From Golubevia sp. BC0850 (lineage: Eukaryota > Basidiomycota > Exobasidiomycetes > Golubeviales > Golubeviaceae): a DNA stretch of 64,000 nucleotides. The first letter of the stretch is position 1. Each line of letters starts with the position of its first letter. Positions 13,331 through 24,452 of this stretch are shown here, piece by piece. The notes below the pieces were generated by a model. The model made no database searches and was not told the origin of the DNA. It was given only the letters and a program-made list of their open reading frames with translations. A program made the translations under genes and the position numbers. The DNA lies in contig JAAVVG010000024.1 in assembly GCA_012976225.1 (NCBI GenBank), positions 62,001 to 126,000 on the forward strand. Reading direction: 5' to 3'.

Positions 13331-16300
13331 ATGTTCAAGAAACTTTTGGGGTTAGGCCAGGACCAGAAGTTAGAATTCAAGTCGAGTGGAACTAATGGTA
13401 TAGCTAGACTTTACCTTGAATCCAACATTCTATCAAACGATTCATCCTATTGGAATCGATTTCTTCAAATCTTTGATTCAACTCAAGACATTTTCACTTT
13501 ACTTTCAATCACAGACATTAGAAAAGCTTTAATCTCCAATCCAGAGAACATTGAAACTTTATTTCAATTCCTATCAAATCATTTAATTGGTTTAGTAGAA
13601 TCAGGAGAGTTAACTACAGCAGCTACTTCTAATACTACTACGACGAACTGGTTACCTTCAATCCCAATCTCCGCTTCAACAGATGGTAATAAGAGAGACA
13701 AGATCAAGGAAGCTTTGAATTGCGTTAGAATCTTAACTAGGATTCTACCAATCTTGATGGAAGGTGATCATGACGAATCGACAGATGTCACCTCTGGATC
13801 GGATGGTAAACCATCTCTTAACACTGATTTATTTGAGACAAAACTTCTTTGGTCTAGGAGGGAGAGAACTAGAACAACTACTACCCAGAATGAAACGGTG
13901 GACGAAACCCCGACTCCAGCAGCCAATTCCTCGGAAACGCAGTTCGTGATTCAAGATGATGAAGAAGATGAACCTTCAACAAGTCCAGACGAGAAATTGA
14001 AGGATGATCCATTAGGTGCAACTTCTAAAAGATCAGAACAAAAACCTCCAAAGAATGATCTGGAAGAACAGAAAGAAGAATTCTCTACTTTAGCAGAAGA
14101 TCTAATCTCCTTAACTATCGATTTACTTTTCTATCCTGGTTTCACTATTCCTTGGACTTCTGAACAAATCGAATCTCTTTCAGAAACTTCGACTTCGGAT
14201 CGGACCTCTAAAGTCAATTTTACGATTTGGGAGACTGGAATCGGTTCAACCACTCCTTTACCTTCAACACCTTCCAACCTGAAATTCTATGAATCAAATC
14301 GAATAGAAGTGCTAAGATTCCTCTTGGTTTTGATCTCTAAGTCCATTTTCATTCCAGCTCATCTTCAATTCGATCCTTCAAAAGACAATCTATCCTTGAA
14401 GTTCTTGACTACGGAGCTGAAGAGAGAGAAAGTCTTACCATTACTCTGTAGTTTGCTGAATACCGTTGGGAACTTCAATTCTGGGATGAACGGTTGGTTA
14501 AATGGATTCCAGTTACCTGGTGTTGTATCAACAGGTTTAGGAAATGGATCCCCGAACGGAAAATCCTTTTCAGATCTTATCACTTTAAGTTTAGAAGTGT
14601 TGAATGTGATTTTAGGCTATGAGCCTCTCCCTCCTTCAAGTCCAGATGGTCTATCGCCATCCAACAGCTCTTCAAATCTGTCATCTAATCGTCCCCCATT
14701 AAGAGCCGGTCTCTCCAACACCTCCATCAATTCAACTTCAAGTTCCAACGTCAATCTGTTCAGACACTATCTATCGAAGCTGCATAGACCAACTGATTTC
14801 AACTTCATGTTCAAGGGTTTCAGATCCATGTTAGACTTTCCCTTCGCAACCGGTTTGAATGGAATGATCCCAATCCCTCTGCCTCAATCCTCCAATCTTT
14901 CGAACCAACCTCAATCTCAAGCTTCTGGAGAAACCTTACTCCTTCTATGGAAATTCTTAACTCACAATCCCAAATTCAGAGCTTTTATAGTGGACTCAGG
15001 TGAGAACAGTTCAGTCTTGCTCGGTCAACTTCTTACTCATTGTCTCGCTTCAAAGGACAACTTCTACCAATCTGGATTGACTAGGTTGTCTATTTTCATT
15101 CTTCAAGATTTATCTTCTTCCAAGAATTTCGGGTTAAACCTCTCCAAGTCAGGTTCTGGATCTAAATGTTCGATCCCAACCAAGTTTCAGAGAGGCATGA
15201 GCTTAACCGCAGAGAATACAGCTTCAGACATTCTAATTCAAGTGGTATATAATCTGATCGCAACAACCAAAGGAAATCTATCACAACTCTACCCTCCATT
15301 GGTTTTGACTCTGACTAACACCAGTCCATTTTGGAGATCTCTTTCTATCGCTTCTTCAAATCGTCTACTATCCCTCTTCAAAAGCTTTTCAAGTCCTAAT
15401 TTCTTACTATCAGATGAAGGCAACCCAAGATTACTTTACTATCTATTAGAAGCTTTCAACTACGTCATTCAATTCCAATTCAGTAACAATCCAAATTTCG
15501 TCTACGCCTTAGTGAAGAATAGTGGAGGAGTTCAAAAACTAGCTGGCTTCACTTTGAGAGGTGGATTAGCTGAGATCAGACGATTAAGAAGTAGAGGCGG
15601 AATTACCAGTCCAACTACTGCAAGTAGATTCCCACCTGGTACCAGTGAAGCTAAATCAAAGATTGAAAGTCCTGTCATTAAACCTGAAGGTGAATCTGAG
15701 ATGAATAGTGCAGATGAAGAAAAACTTGCTCTTGCAAAAAGAGATGAAGAGGAACTCAAACGTGTCGAACAGTTAGAAAATGCTGGAAAGGAAATTGATC
15801 CTTTAGATTCAACTAGTTCAAATCCTCAGGAAAGCTCTCAAGATCCACCTCCTTGTGCATATCCTTCGGAGAAAACTAGAGGGAAAATGAGAAAGGTTTC
15901 TATAACTAGTTTGAATGACGATACCAATGCTTTGAATCTTGACGGAAGTAACAATTCTTCTGGTGGAGCTAGGAATGATGGGAACATGGATTTAGATTCT
16001 TTGATTCAAGATTTGAATGAAGATGAATTGAGAGAAGCTTCGAGAACGGTTGGGAGGAACGGGTTTGTGGCTTCTCAACAGTGGGTCGCTAGTTGGATGA
16101 AAGAGTGAGTTTAGGCTTTCGTTTTAGAGATGTCGTCGACAGTTGCTAATCAGTTTTTGCCTCTCACTCACAGTTTACCACTGGATACAATTCAGCTGGC
16201 TCTCACTGAACTGGTCGTCAAAGTCGAACAATTTAGTACAGGTGGCGATGTCGCTAACAAAAACAATGCAGATGATAGAGTTCTTGCGTTCTTAAGAGAA

Positions 16301-16764
16301 CAGACGCTACTTGGAATTCTACCTCCTTCACCTCCAATCCGTGAGTCTCGCACTGTCATTTTTTGGAGCTCGTGTGTTTCTGATCGCTTTTTGTTTCAAT
16401 TGCTTCTCCTTCCCCTGCAGACACTCGTCCATTCCTTCACGCCAATAAAGCATCTTCAATTTGGACCCTTTCTTATCTATGGGGTACAATCTATCTTTCA
16501 ACTCTTTATCCATTTGGAATTTTTGCCAACACAAATGTCAGACTACTTCATTTGAAGTTTCAAGAAAGCAGAGAGAATAGAGGGGAATTAGCTCTGTTGA
16601 ATGCGAGTCAATTCGTTGGAAGTCTTATGGGTGGGTTAGGTGGTCTGGTTGGAATGAATGGAAGTAGTCAAGATGGAAACGCCAGTGGAAGAACTACCAG
16701 TCCACTTCTGGGTGGCTCGAGACAGACAGTCTCTGGCACCGAAGATTCCGTCTGGTATAGTTGA
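13331..16764 (+). CDS. HID1: HID1 family protein (Golgi/dense-core vesicle trafficking)
   Basis: HID1 is a peripheral Golgi protein needed for secretory granule and Golgi traffic in animals; its fungal role is little known. Exons 13331-16104, 16174-16340 and 16421-16764 give 1094 aa. The N-terminus (MFKKLLGLGQDQKLEF, then FLQIFDSTQDIFTLLSITD) and the C-terminus (SIWTLSYLWGTIYLS, then NVRLLHLKFQESRENRG) match the family layout. An in-frame ATG pair at 13223 would add 36 residues; I prefer 13331 because the sequence before it is low-complexity and UTR-like. Two disordered acidic/Ser-rich segments (around 13790-14090 and 15640-16010) interrupt the helical body. Animal HID1 starts with Met-Gly for myristoylation; this one starts Met-Phe, so N-myristoylation is not predicted. 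Confidence 0.85.
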
Positions 16765-17630
16765 TTCTCTGGAGTTTTAGGTCAAAAGATGCGCAGGATA
16801 GAAAGACAGAAACATTCATGATTCTAGCCCAATTTAGCAATTTTGTGAAACTTTCTGGGCTCTAACGAGAGTCAATAGATGTGGCAGTGATCGATTTTCA
16901 CACGAACTGCAAAACAGAAGGTTGCTGCTGAGCCCAAGTTGGATTCATGAATCTCTCTAGTCAATCAAGGCTTTTAAGCCAGCCTGATCTCTCTGTCTCT
17001 GGGTAGAGTAGAAAGCACTTCCCAGAGCGGAATTGCTGAGTGAGGATGGCGAGATGATAGACGCCGAAAAGAAAAGGGGCCCGGGGTGACCTATGGGAGG
17101 GCAAACGCACGGAGGGAAGACGCTTGAGAGGCAGAACAACAATATTGAATAGCGTTAGTTATAACAAAAGCAACATCTAACTTAGTGTTCAATGTGAAAC
17201 CACGTACCTTGAAAGGAAGAACAATAGGCAAAGATGAAGAAGAAGAAGCGAAGAAGAAGAAAGCAACAAAAGACATATCGGAGAGTGGTCGGACTTCGGC
17301 GAACTTCGGCACACAACTACAGATTCATTACCAACGCCACCAGAGCAAAATTTTCGTTCAGAGGAAGCAGCCGACCAGGGAGTAGCTTTGATGAATCTTG
17401 ACGCCAGAGCAGGAGCAGGTGATTGAGAGCTCAAAGGCAGGGGACTTGGGAGATGAAAGAGGGATGGAGAAGAATTCTCAATCCAGAGCTCAAGCTTTTG
17501 ACTTCTCGATAGAAGGTTTCTCTGCCTTCTTGTGCCTTTCTTCGTCACTCTCCAACTTGTAGCACTGATGAACTCACCCGAAATTGTCGAGAAGGGTTGA
17601 TATACATATAGTTGACTTTAGGCTCTGAAG
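16765..17630. other. Region without a resolved gene; possible small minus-strand gene
   Basis: About 870 bp between the HID1 stop and the stop of the next minus-strand gene. Minus-strand fragments look faintly coding: an ATG at 17283 opens a hydrophobic, Ser-rich stretch (MSFVAFFFFASSSS) that ends at a GTACGT donor near 17208. An open stretch ending near 16957 (GSAFYSTQRQRDQAGL) could be a later exon. No combination gave a protein I recognise. On the + strand the same DNA reads as a Lys/Glu-rich low-complexity ORF. I leave it as unresolved. Confidence 0.3.
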
Positions 17631-18585
17631 TCATTCTGGACACTCCAGGACTGGCTCTTGGTCGTCGTCTAAGGACATCAAGTTTTCGTGCCAGCCAACT
17701 CGATCTCCATATCCACGATCTCCAGCGACGCAGAGGGTCATGCAGGCAATGGTACACCTATAGGTTCGGATCGGGTCTTTCCGTTGATCTTGAGCCATCT
17801 GGACAACGACGGTAACAATGTCTCTAGCCGAATCTTCCTCATTTCTGTTGTCTCCCAGCAGGATGAAGAAGATTTCGTCAAAGTCGACATTTAACACTTG
17901 AGGATCAGACCTAATTCTATCGTCTGTTGATGTTGCTGTATTGTCGTGAAGATCTTTGAGCTCTCTGAACCACTCTTGAGCATAATCGACAGCCTGCCAA
18001 TCTTGTCTCCCTGAGACATATTTTCTTTGGGTCAGCCAATCCCCCATGACTCCTCCATCAGCGGCATCAGCTACACGGTATGCCTGTTCGAACCTCTGAT
18101 AGTCGCTGGTTGGGGTGGTACAGAAGACTCTCATCTGAGATCTGTTCTGTAAGACACAAGCAAAATCACAAGAAGAGAGGTTCAGTGACGCTGAGCTCCG
18201 CTTGGTATCGATTGATTACACCAAAATCCGATCTTATCACCTGGTTAGTACCTCTGGACCGGATAAGAGGAGGTGGAAGAGGAAGCATTGGATCCTGAGA
18301 AGACTGGTTTGAGATTGCGAGTTGAAACAGACCAAATTTCTTGTATTGCTGGAGTTGCTCCTGACTCAAATCTTTACTGTCCAATCTGCCAAAAAAGTCC
18401 CTCTTCTCCTCTAGCTTGAACATTGAGTGAGATTCGACCAAGACAGAGAGGGGCTTCTCGGGATGGGGAAAGAGGCTAGCCGAGTAGTTGTGTTTGAGGG
18501 TTGTTTCGATTCGAGAGCCAATGGCTGGAAGATCCTTTTCTTTGTCTAAGTCCCAAAATGCGATGAGATGGTATGGAGCAGTCAT
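17631..18585 (-). CDS. Protein of unknown function, about 286 aa
   Basis: Two exons on the minus strand (18585-18241 and 18146-17631) join in phase 0 if the donor is GTGATA at 18240-18235; the acceptor is ACAG at 18150-18147. The start is a true ATG (MTAPYHLIAFWDLDKEKD). There is no signal peptide, membrane segment or motif that I recognise. The N-terminal third resembles a small alpha/beta fold (SLFPHPEKPLSVLVESHSMF). The C-terminal half is acidic (LNVDFDEIFFILLGDNRNEE) with a cysteine-containing stretch (TIACMTLCVAGDRG). It may be lineage-specific. Splicing at the GTGATA donor is inferred from the frame only. Confidence 0.6.
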
Positions 18586-20008
18586 TTGCAGGCAGATGTT
18601 TACTCGTGAAGATCAGTGGGAGACTGAGAGTGAGAAGCAGAGTAGGAAATGGAATTAGGGATGGGAACCGGAAGAGAGCTTGGAGAGACGCTCTAGTTTC
18701 GTCTTGGAAGAGATCAATTTGCGACGCTGGACGATAGGAAGATAGAATTCCTCGAGCTTCAGAAAGAGAAGGGAAAGAAGAAGGACATACATCAACACAT
18801 GTACGAGTTCAATCAAACTGCACTCCCTTCCGAAGAAATCGAAGAAAGAAGGCCGCTGAAAACGCAAGGTTTCTTCACAATGACATTTCTTCGCCCGCTC
18901 TTATTAGATTCGATCGATTGGAGCACTAGGTGGTCTAGTGGTTCTTCGGAGGAATAGAAAAAGAAAGGTAGCCACTCCCAGCGACTTATCATTCATTCTT
19001 CGACGTGATATTGAAGCTCTTCCGATCTCGCAACCCAGTCTCTGCATGTGGAGCTTTTTTGCAATTCGCAAAGCGCCTTCTTTGAATTATTTGATTTGAG
19101 AAACGGCTCAGAATTATTTTTTGGCTTTCAAACGCTGAGGCTGAGAGACTGAGCCACTGAGGGTGTATCATCTTGCTCTGGACTCTCTCCGCATGACGCA
19201 TGTATCACCTTCAACATTTCATAGAAGCACAATGTCTTGGCAGCTGACACTAAGAGCAACCATGAATCATCGATTGAGTTGACTCTTGAATCCATACAGT
19301 CGAAATTTCAGAGTCCGTCCTATTTCAGATTCTTCACTATGATTTTGCCCATGTGGTGAGAGGTGTCCATATGTCTGGCATGTGTGTTACTATGAGGTTT
19401 TCTTCAGTCGATGTTTTGCATTGATTAATTCAGTTGAAAGAGCACATGCAGTCCCAGGCTCCAAGCTTCCGCGCGGTTTCGACATGCAACGTCCCTCAAT
19501 GTCGAGATTGGGATATTTAAGCAGCAGTCCAAGTGCATCTCTTGAACTTTACCTCAAGCACCTTCCATGTCAGAGGATCCTTCACTTTATTGTTATCATG
19601 AGGGCTTAATTTGTTGCTGAGAAGGTGATATACCATAGGAATCAGCATGTTTAATGTTTTAATCCTGACCCTAATCCTCCTCTCGCGGTCGGATAGAGCC
19701 TGTCTCGGCCACCAAAGGTGTGTCCCTTTTTTAAATAAATTATTACACCTTTCAGAAAAGTATGAAAATGTTCATGAAGCGAAAAACATATGAAGGCAGG
19801 CCCAGATGGAAAAGAGGAGAAGAAAAGAAGACGTCAACGAAGGAGTCTTGAGGAAAAGTGAAAGACTCTGGTCATGCTGGAGACGGGAGACAGGCTGTCT
19901 CCAGCCGCTACCCTCGTCTCATATATGAAATTTTCTGACGTCAGCCTATCTCTCGTCGAACCCCTCCCTTGGGACTGATGCTGACTCCGAACTTAGCTTA
20001 CAGAATGG
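18586..20008. other. 1.4-kb intergenic region, low coding signal
   Basis: It sits between a minus-strand gene's 5' end and a plus-strand gene, so it may hold two promoters. ORFs inside it begin only at non-ATG codons or are short. It contains an AT-rich patch near 19730-19750, a tRNA A-box-like string near 18930 with no partner B-box, and a perfect inverted repeat at 19886-19902 (arms GGAGACAG / CTGTCTCC). I see no transposon ends or coding remains. Confidence 0.4.
19886..19902. repeat. Perfect short inverted repeat
   Basis: 8-bp arms GGAGACAG and CTGTCTCC are separated by one base, about 110 bp upstream of the next plus-strand ORF. A second nested pair (CTGGAGAC at 19877 and GTCTCCAG at 19897) overlaps it. 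This could be a dimeric transcription factor site; the function is unknown. Confidence 0.4.
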
Positions 20009-20619
20009 ATGACTTTCTTTGCAAGCCGCTGGATTCTTGCAGAAGCCAAAAATAGAGATCAACTGTTGCAGGGATTCGCTACTCTTTCTGCTTCTCCAAT
20101 GATACTTTACCAATTCAACCCTGCATTTGAGAAAGGAGCTCGGGTACTGTTCGATTAGGAGTGTCTGCTCATTTGAATAAGAACCGGAATTGGAAATTGG
20201 TATTTCTAACCCAAAATGAACCAATTTGAGAGGCTGACTAGAGTGCAAAAGGATGTACAAGTGAGTAGGACAGACTCTCACGACATCATTGCCTCTCTTC
20301 TACTTCTCATCATTTCCACCAGGAATACGTGTTGGCACATCTGGTGTCTCAAAAAGTAGAAATTGCAAGACAAGCGTCGGAAGTCGAGAGGATGGAACGA
20401 CAGAAAGAACAAGAGAGATTTCAATACAGGCAACAGGCTAAAGAAAGAGACATCAAGGATTTCCTGACCCCTTCTGGTGCTGCAAATAGAATCCGAGGTG
20501 ATAAAAGAAAGGTAAAGGAAAATGGTAAGGGAGAATCAAGTCTTGCATCTGTTGGAGTACAGGGTGAGTCAAGGAGGCTCCTTGACCTTTTGGAAGCTCA
20601 GCTAGACTCAGAAGAGTAG
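20009..20619 (+). CDS. Small coiled-coil protein of unknown function
   Basis: The predicted exons begin at an ATG at 20009 (MTFFASRWILAEAKNRD). They continue through an intron starting with GTACTG near 20151 and ending at TTTGAG near 20230, with a CTAAC branch-like site before it. A second intron runs from GTGAGT at about 20261 to CCACCAG at about 20322. The last exon encodes a charged helix (EVERMERQKEQERFQYRQQA) and ends at 20619. A more cautious model starts at the ATG near 20216 (MNQFERLTRVQKD) and has a single intron. The helical part and the absence of a membrane segment suggest a scaffold or kinetochore-type small subunit, but I do not recognise the family. Confidence 0.5.
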
Positions 20620-21040
20620 CAGCGACCTCTTCTCTTGGAAATGATGTTAGGAAACGAGAAAGGAACAGAGTGTTCAAAGTTTCGGAGAGGATTTGTTCGA
20701 TAATAATGAATCATTTGGTTTCCGAGATGGTACAAAAAGACTCACTTGCAATTCCTTTTTGTTCTCCCAGCGCAACCTTTGAGAAGCTTCAACTTAAAAG
20801 AGGAGAGAGAGGAGGTAGGTCATTGCAAGCAAGAGAAGCAAGATTGACGAGGGTAAAAACCACAATGACAGAACGAGAAAATAAGACTTCATTTCTACAA
20901 AGAAATAAAGACAAACGAACGAAAACGAGAACAGCATAGACTATTTGAAAAAAACAACAAGAATGATTGAACAACGTTATCTGCTTTCGATGGATTTTTA
21001 AATGTTCTAAAGAGAAAAACTTGCTGGATTCATATTTTAC
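20620..21040. other. Intergenic, AT/A-rich
   Basis: About 420 bp with A-rich runs around 20870-20960. Probably the 3' UTR of the upstream small gene and of the minus-strand Ser-rich ORF. No gene is seen. Confidence 0.4.
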
Positions 21041-21438
21041 TCAATGCTGGGACTTTATCACGAATTTAATTGAAGTTGACATTTTGAGCCGAGACAACGA
21101 TGATGATGATGATGATGATGAATAAGAGTGAATCGGATTACTTGTTGCTGAAACAGTCGAGCGATCTGAAGAATTAGGATGTTTTACAGTGAAGGTTGTA
21201 GCTGGAGTTACCGTCGTTGTGGCTGTTCTTGACGATAGACCATTTGAAATATCCAAGAATTCAATAAAGACGGTCTTCTACCATACTTCAGGTCATACTT
21301 GAAGACTCCATTCATACTACCCATACCAGCACCAAAGTTAGAAGTAAACCCACTACTACTACTACTACTACTACTACTTGAATGACTTTGTGGAGCATGA
21401 GTAGGCACTGAATGATGAAAAAGAGAATCGGTCTTCAA
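21041..21438 (-). CDS. Doubtful Ser-rich ORF, possibly the 3' exons of a gene
   Basis: Two overlapping minus-strand frames can be joined in frame by an intron from GTATGA to CGTCAAG (about 21291-21223), giving a Ser/Thr-rich tail with two serine homopolymers encoded by (ACT)n and (GAT)n on the + strand. The first frame has no ATG before the serine run, so either upstream exons were missed or this is not a gene. No domain is recognised. The serine runs alone can make non-coding repeat DNA look open. Confidence 0.25.
21099..21122. repeat. (GAT)n trinucleotide repeat
   Basis: Seven GAT units on the + strand; read on the minus strand in the Ser-rich ORF they encode serines. Likely length-polymorphic. 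Confidence 0.8.
21351..21378. repeat. (ACT)n trinucleotide repeat
   Basis: About nine ACT units on the + strand, encoding a serine run on the minus strand. It lies 230 bp from the (GAT)n repeat in the same doubtful ORF. Confidence 0.8.
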
Positions 21439-21957
21439 ACAATCCTCAGAAAGGAAAGGGATATTTCGCAGTGTCCGCTCTACTTCTCAGGGTTTGATCA
21501 AAATTCTCTGTGAATCACCTCTTGCTTGGTTACCAAATGCAGTTAACTGTGTATAGTTTTCTAAAAGTTTTCAAGGTCCAAGGCTGGATGCGAAGCCTAG
21601 GGGTTGAAAGAACAAGCTCGACCGATCAATTCATTTTGAGATGGCTTCTAGAAACGTGTAAGCAGCCTGGAGAGAGAGTAAAAATTTGGTTTCATTCTTT
21701 CTAGACTCGCAATTTGAGCATTTCTTCTTTCGAAAGTGACCGTTTTGATTGTGAATGAGAAAAATAAAGTATAATACAGGTAATGAAGAACAATGAAAGT
21801 CTAGCAAGCGGAAGCGATAGAGAATTAAAGGAAACGAAAAGGGGCAACCTGTAAAGATGGAAGTTTGATATATTTACTTTTAATTGGAGTGGATTTGGTT
21901 TTGCTTATTCATTGAAGTGCTAGAAGAGAGACCTATAAAGAAATGTAAATTTATGGC
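21439..21957. other. Intergenic, nothing clear
   Basis: About 520 bp downstream of the KMO stop. It is AT-rich and probably KMO 3' UTR. A pyrimidine tract plus CAG on the minus strand near 21670 could be a splice acceptor for missed exons of the Ser-rich ORF. I cannot support a gene. Confidence 0.35.
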
Positions 21958-24195
21958 CTAATTCCAACTCCTTCTCCAACGAGCTACACCTACAGCGACT
22001 GTGACAATCGAAGTGAACCCAACAGTCCAAGCCAATCTCTTCACGATCTTGGCTTGTCGTAATTCTCTCTGTCTGACGTGAGAGTACTTGACATTGGAAA
22101 AAGTGACCATAGTGTAAAGAGAAGTCCACCAATCCAAATGAGTGGGAAGAGTGCTCATCAGAAGGGTGTCGAATTTCTTTCGTAGAAGATAGGAGTAGGT
22201 AGTGACTTTTTGCGCAAAAAAATAGAGGGAAAGTCAGTTGAAAGTCTTGCGAAGACTAGAGCGAACAGACAACTCACCTTTACTGCACATCTCAGCGTAA
22301 TTGTTCTCAGCCAACTCAGAGATAGCAATCAGATCTGCATATCTCCCTTCGGTATAACTATCCAGGGCTCTAGACATCCCATCCTTTCCTTGCTTTCTCT
22401 CAACAGGTCTAGATCTTTCCTTCCTCTCTAATTCCAGTTCCTTCAACTGGCGTCTAGGACTCCCACTAGGAGAGACTTCAACACCTGAATCCAACCTGTG
22501 ATGACTAGCCCCTGGCCAAAGCATTTTGAGAGCAGATCCGACAGGAGAAGAGGATCTTGATCTCTCAAAGGTAGAAGCATGGTCTTCTTCGCTTGATGCA
22601 GGTTCTTGTTCCTTATCAATGTTTTCCAGCAAAACTCTGACATCCTCGAATCCACAATTTAATCCTTGGCCATAAAAAGGAAGCATAGCATGAGCTGCAT
22701 CTCCAATGACAACACATCTGTTCTTATAATGATAAGGCTTGCATTTGACACTTCCTAGAGGACTCGGTCTTCTACTCATGATATCTCTAACTAAACTTTC
22801 TTGTCCAATTAATGGTAAAGCATCTGCAAAATGCTTCTTGAAGAATGCGATAATATCTTGAGGATTTGTTAAGGAGTTCTGGAAAATTGAAAAGGGAGCG
22901 AAGAGAGTGCAGGTGAAATTTCCCGATGGATTTGGTAGGGCGATTAACATGAATTCGTGTCTTGGCCAAATGTGAAGGTGTCCTGGATCGAGTTGAAAGG
23001 CGTCGTGAGATCCGATTCCTCGAGGTTTGGATCCTGGATTTACTGAGTTCTTGGCTGGAATTGAGAGTTCAACGTATCCGTTGTCGATGTAGGTTTGAGT
23101 AAAGTCCATTCGAACCACTTTGGCAAGTTGAGATCGAACTGCTGAATGAATGCCATCACAACCCACCACCAAGTCAGCCCATGCGTTCCTTCGAGCGCTG
23201 GATCTTGAGAAATCGAAAAATAGAAGGATCAACAGGTCAGAGGAGTGAAGAGGGGAAACTTAAAGGAAAGCGGGGAGACTCACCCATCTGACTGAGAGAG
23301 GTCAAACTCGAGCAGAACTTCTCCTTCTTCTTCTTCGGAAGAGCTATCATCACTGAGAGTTGGGTTTTGATCCGACCTCCGTTGCTTGGCTCTCCTTCGT
23401 TCACCGGCATCGAAATCGATGTTTCTCAGTCTGTGTTGGTAATTAACTTGAATTCGAGGATGAGCTACAGCTCTCTCTAGAAGGAGGTTGTTGAGCCTTG
23501 CCCGGTCTACTGAGTTGATGCACTGTTCAACATGAAAAGAAAGAGGTATTAGAAGATGGTAGAGAGGGTTTGTAGAATGAGTCAGATCTGGGGGGAAGGA
23601 AGCTTAGACCCGAGAGAGCCCGAGGAGCTCATACGTCCTCCTACTGCTTCTCTCTGCGATGATCGAGATAACCAGAAGACTCTCTACTCTCCCAGTAACT
23701 AAGCTGGAATGGGTAGAGAGTGTCCTTGCCATCCGATCCGGCGTTGTCCTTCCCGACTCGACTCCACCTGTCATGTCTTATTCTTTGCTAATCCGGATTC
23801 AAAACCACTCATTCCCACTTTCTACTCACCTCATGATTGATACCGTATTCCTGGCTATCCAATCTGACATCGACTCCATTCTCATCCTTTGAAGTATTTG
23901 GTAAATGAATCATTCTAGCATGCATGGGAACTGAATCGGCCAACACCATGTCTGCCAAATCCATTGAGTCTCCTCCAACTTTGCCTTGGTTGAGGTTGAC
24001 AGATCTCAAACCAGTTAAACCTCTTGTAGAAATTGCGAGATTGATACTTCTTTGGATGGTTTCTGAAGTTTCTTCCTGTCTAGGGTCCTTTCGAGATTCA
24101 TAAATGTCTACTGAGCATCCTCTTTCTGCCAAGCCAAGAGCTGCAAGACATCCTACTGGTCCTGCTCCTACTACTGCTACTGATTTGGGTAGCAT
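21958..24195 (-). CDS. BNA4: Kynurenine 3-monooxygenase (BNA4/KMO)
   Basis: This is an FAD/NADPH enzyme of the mitochondrial outer membrane that hydroxylates L-kynurenine to 3-hydroxykynurenine in the tryptophan-to-NAD pathway. Exons on the minus strand are 24195-23830, 23522-23284, 23203-22278 and 22205-21958 (592 aa, frame closed). The Rossmann motif VAVVGAGPVGCLAALGLAERG begins at residue 7, the mid motif is VGCDGIHSAVRSQL, and the second FAD motif is VVIGDAAHAMLPFYGQGLN. The C-terminal hydrophobic segment (LAWTVGFTSIVTVAVGVARW) fits the membrane anchor of the family. An extra stretch of about 80 residues (near 396-477), Ser/Glu/Arg-rich, sits between CGFEDVRVLLEN and YTEGRYADL, where other KMOs have only a short loop. 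The start at 24195 puts the GxGxxG where the family has it. Confidence 0.94.
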
Positions 24196-24452
24196 CTTGA
24201 ATGATCTCTTTTGAGGATGGGTTGAGTTCTTAGTGTAGATGTCGGGAACAAAGGTTGGGAAAGACTCTGGGAGATCGTCAGACCGCGCCCAGAAAAGATT
24301 TCCGGAGACAAGAGGAGCTCGCAGCTCGCAGCTCGTGGGCAAATTCAAAACTTTCCACTCTTTTCCCGGAAGCCTAGAAATGAGATCATATGAGTGTGCC
24401 AAATGTCCAAATTGTTACATGTGTTTCTATCAAAACCCCCTTCTTTCCCTCC

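Noticed and set aside
18655-18867. Minus-strand ORF with a hydrophobic segment
   Set aside because: It begins with TTG, has no splice partner and overlaps the likely 5' UTR of the 17631-18585 gene.
18921-18950. tRNA-like A-box (TGGTCTAGTGG)
   Set aside because: No B-box (GGTTCRANTCC) or acceptor/anticodon stems can be drawn in the following 120 bases.
24196-24402. N-terminal extension of KMO from an upstream ATG
   Set aside because: It would put 69 residues before the GxGxxG motif, which is near the N-terminus in the family; more likely 5' UTR.
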